Both the position numbers and the translations under genes were made by a program. The notes under the pieces are model-generated. The model made no database searches. It was not told the DNA's origin and worked only from the letters and a program-made list of their open reading frames with translations. DNA of 6,415 nt from Azonexus sp. (lineage in GTDB: Bacteria > Pseudomonadota > Gammaproteobacteria > Burkholderiales > Rhodocyclaceae), in assembly GCA_031285115.1 (NCBI GenBank), contig JAITWU010000226.1:1-6415 (forward strand), in the 5' to 3' direction. Positions 5,130 through 6,415 of this stretch are shown in pieces. Numbering within the stretch: position 1 is the first letter of the stretch; each line of letters opens with the position of its first letter.

Positions 5130-6296
5130 GTGCCTGACGCCATCCGTCTCCCCCTGCCCGAGCGCTGGCGTCGCCTGTGGTTTCCGCCGCCAGCGCTGAG
5201 TCAGCGCCTGCTCACTGACTTTCGGGTCCGCATTGCTGTTTGCCTGATGCTCCTGGCCCCGATGAGTCTGGGGTTCTGGATGGTGGACTGGATTCTCGAC
5301 CCGGATGGCGCGCAAAGAACGCTCATCCTCAAACTGCCGTTTCTGGTGACCATCGTCCTCGGTCTGGCGGTGCTCAAAGAGCGGCGGCCCTGGGTTGTCG
5401 GTCTGATCGAAATCCTTGTCCTGGTCGCCAATCTCGTCTGTGACAGTCTCGCGCTGTTGTGGCTCAGCGTTGATTTTACGGTTGGCCTTGGCAGTTATAC
5501 GGTTTATTACTTCTTCTCCCTGTTCATGCTGCCGGGCCTGCCCCTCGTCTGGACGGTGCTGACCGTGCTGGTCATTCCGCTGGTGCCGCTCGGCATGGCG
5601 CTGGCCGGGTGGCTGCCGGGGTTTCCCTTCCTGCTGTTTTGCATGACGACGGTGCCGTTGAGTGTTTGCGCCCTGATCCTGATGGTTTTCGCAACGCGGG
5701 CGACACATATGCGTTACGACCTCGAACAACAGCTTGAAGCCGCTTCCAACACCGACCCGTTGACCGGCGTCAGCAACCGGCGGCGCTTCATGCCAGCGTT
5801 GTCCATCGAGTTGCAGCGCGCCCAGCGCCAGCATCTGCCGCTGGCCGTGTTGATCCTGGATATTGATCATTTCAAGAATATCAACGACCAGTACGGCCAC
5901 TTCGTCGGCGATGGCGTCATCTGCCGCTTGGCGCAGTTATGCAGCGAAGGCTTGCGCAGCTTCGATCTGGTGGCGCGCATGGGCGGCGAAGAGTTCGCGC
6001 TGTTGCTGCCCGGCACCGATCTGACGGCGGCGCTGGCCGTCGCCGAACGCCTGCGCCAGCAGACAGCGGCCTTGAGCATGGCCGATGATCGCGGTCGGGT
6101 GTTCAGTTTTACGGTCAGCATCGGCGTCGCCGTGCTGGCCCCGGACGACGATGCCCTGAGCTTGCTGACGCGGGCCGACAAGGCTTTGTACCAGGCCAAA
6201 CAAGATGGCCGCAACCGGGTGCGCGTCAGTGCTGACGGCGGTTCGGCGGCGGGGCAGGGGGAGCTTTTCCTGGAGTCGGTCAGCCCCCGCTCCTGA
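5130..6296 (+). CDS. Membrane-anchored GGDEF diguanylate cyclase
   Basis: 388 residues. The C-terminal GGDEF domain makes cyclic di-GMP from two GTP, a second messenger that usually favours biofilm over motility. The N-terminal half is a membrane domain with about six hydrophobic segments (roughly 34-56, 66-82, 88-111, 122-140, 141-161, 166-188) and no recognised sensor signature. A short helical linker (189-206) leads to the classic entry TDPLTGVSNRRRF (208-220). The domain has LDIDHFKNIND (243-253) with metal-site D244, the active-site GGEEF (285-289), and an intact inhibitory I-site R276-x-x-D279 five residues before it, so it is predicted active and subject to product inhibition. TVSIGVA (328-334) and ADKALYQAKQDGRNRV (349-364) complete the fold. 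GTG 5130 is the first in-frame start after the tusA stop, which lies in the same frame. No Shine-Dalgarno sequence is visible. It probably shares the upstream transcript with tusA. No EAL domain is present. Confidence 0.93.
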   Translation: MPDAIRLPLPERWRRLWFPPPALSQRLLTDFRVRIAVCLMLLAPMSLGFWMVDWILDPDGAQRTLILKLPFLVTIVLGLAVLKERRPWVVGLIEILVLVANLVCDSLALLWLSVDFTVGLGSYTVYYFFSLFMLPGLPLVWTVLTVLVIPLVPLGMALAGWLPGFPFLLFCMTTVPLSVCALILMVFATRATHMRYDLEQQLEAASNTDPLTGVSNRRRFMPALSIELQRAQRQHLPLAVLILDIDHFKNINDQYGHFVGDGVICRLAQLCSEGLRSFDLVARMGGEEFALLLPGTDLTAALAVAERLRQQTAALSMADDRGRVFSFTVSIGVAVLAPDDDALSLLTRADKALYQAKQDGRNRVRVSADGGSAAGQGELFLESVSPRS

Positions 6297-6338
6297 TTCA
6301 ATTTCCAATTCAATACGTTCAGAAATACGCACGGTTTT

Positions 6339-6376
6339 CCCCCTCTCCCTTGATGGGAGAGGGCCGGGGAGAGGGT
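6339..6376. repeat. CCCTCTCCC/GGGAGAGGG dispersed-repeat-type hairpin
   Basis: CCCTCTCCC (6341-6349) and GGGAGAGGG (6355-6363) form a perfect 9-bp stem around TTGAT. A second copy of the right arm, GGGAGAGGG, follows at 6367-6375 and can pair with the same left arm. On the minus strand one frame reads the familiar HPLPGPLPSRERG, a hallmark of a repeat family scattered between genes in many proteobacteria. No T run follows on either strand, so it is not a textbook terminator, although the hairpin could protect or end the cyclase mRNA. Confidence 0.75.
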
Positions 6377-6392
6377 GCGCCAAGCTTGGCGC
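6377..6392. repeat. 16-bp perfect palindrome next to the repeat
   Basis: GCGCCAAGCTTGGCGC reads identically on both strands and contains an AAGCTT core. It starts immediately after the CCCTCTCCC-type repeat. It could be a protein-binding palindrome, a part of the repeat element, or a hairpin at the 3' end of a gene entering from the right: a minus-strand TGA at 6413-6411 would fit, but its frame cannot be followed. No function can be assigned. Confidence 0.6.
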
Positions 6393-6415
6393 GCAGCAGA
6401 TGAAAGCAGCTCAAT

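Noticed and set aside
6319..6415. Minus-strand reading frame entering from the right edge and ending in the repeat, and an ATG at 6400 on the plus strand
   Set aside because: Too few codons are visible to judge. The translated part is mostly the known repeat signature, and the ATG at 6400 has no ribosome binding site.

Overview
This window is ordinary-looking core chromosome from a GC-rich Gram-negative bacterium. The gene content (ClpS/ClpA, a BepA-type periplasmic M48 protease with a signal peptide, MoaC, TusA, a membrane GGDEF protein) and the wording of the proteins suggest a proteobacterium. A betaproteobacterium, perhaps of the Rhodocyclales, is my best guess from family resemblance; no taxonomic marker gene is present. 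I see no phage, transposase, CRISPR array, tRNA or rRNA.

Left part (1-2368, minus strand): an operon clpS-clpA. clpS is complete. clpA starts by overlapping the clpS stop codon by one base and runs off the left edge, lacking roughly its last 70 residues. Together they encode the N-degron adaptor and the AAA+ unfoldase that feed ClpP. A 193-bp AT-richer divergent spacer (2369-2561) separates clpS from a plus-strand cold-shock protein gene (2562-2765). That spacer holds a plausible cspA promoter and a structured 5' leader. A strong hairpin terminator at 2787-2820 lies between the convergent 3' ends of the cold-shock gene and moaC.

Middle and right part: moaC (minus, 2819-3301, GTG start), for molybdenum cofactor synthesis, is divergent from a plus-strand set: a bepA-like periplasmic metalloprotease/TPR gene (3371-4819), tusA (4869-5096) and a six-TM-helix diguanylate cyclase (5130-6296). 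The short moaC/bepA spacer contains one nearly palindromic -10-like element that could serve both directions. bepA has no visible Shine-Dalgarno sequence and could be leaderless. TusA is a sulfur-carrier protein known in E. coli to affect both tRNA thiolation and molybdenum cofactor formation, so its proximity to moaC may be functional. A run of ten C residues lies just before the GTG start of the cyclase gene. The right end (6297-6415) is non-coding and carries a CCCTCTCCC/GGGAGAGGG dispersed-repeat-type hairpin followed by a 16-bp perfect palindrome.

I found no convincing undescribed multi-gene system. The points most worth a second look are the C10 tract, the shared symmetric -10 element, the Gln at the ClpS gatekeeper position, the cold-shock leader, and the 3' repeat/palindrome cluster.
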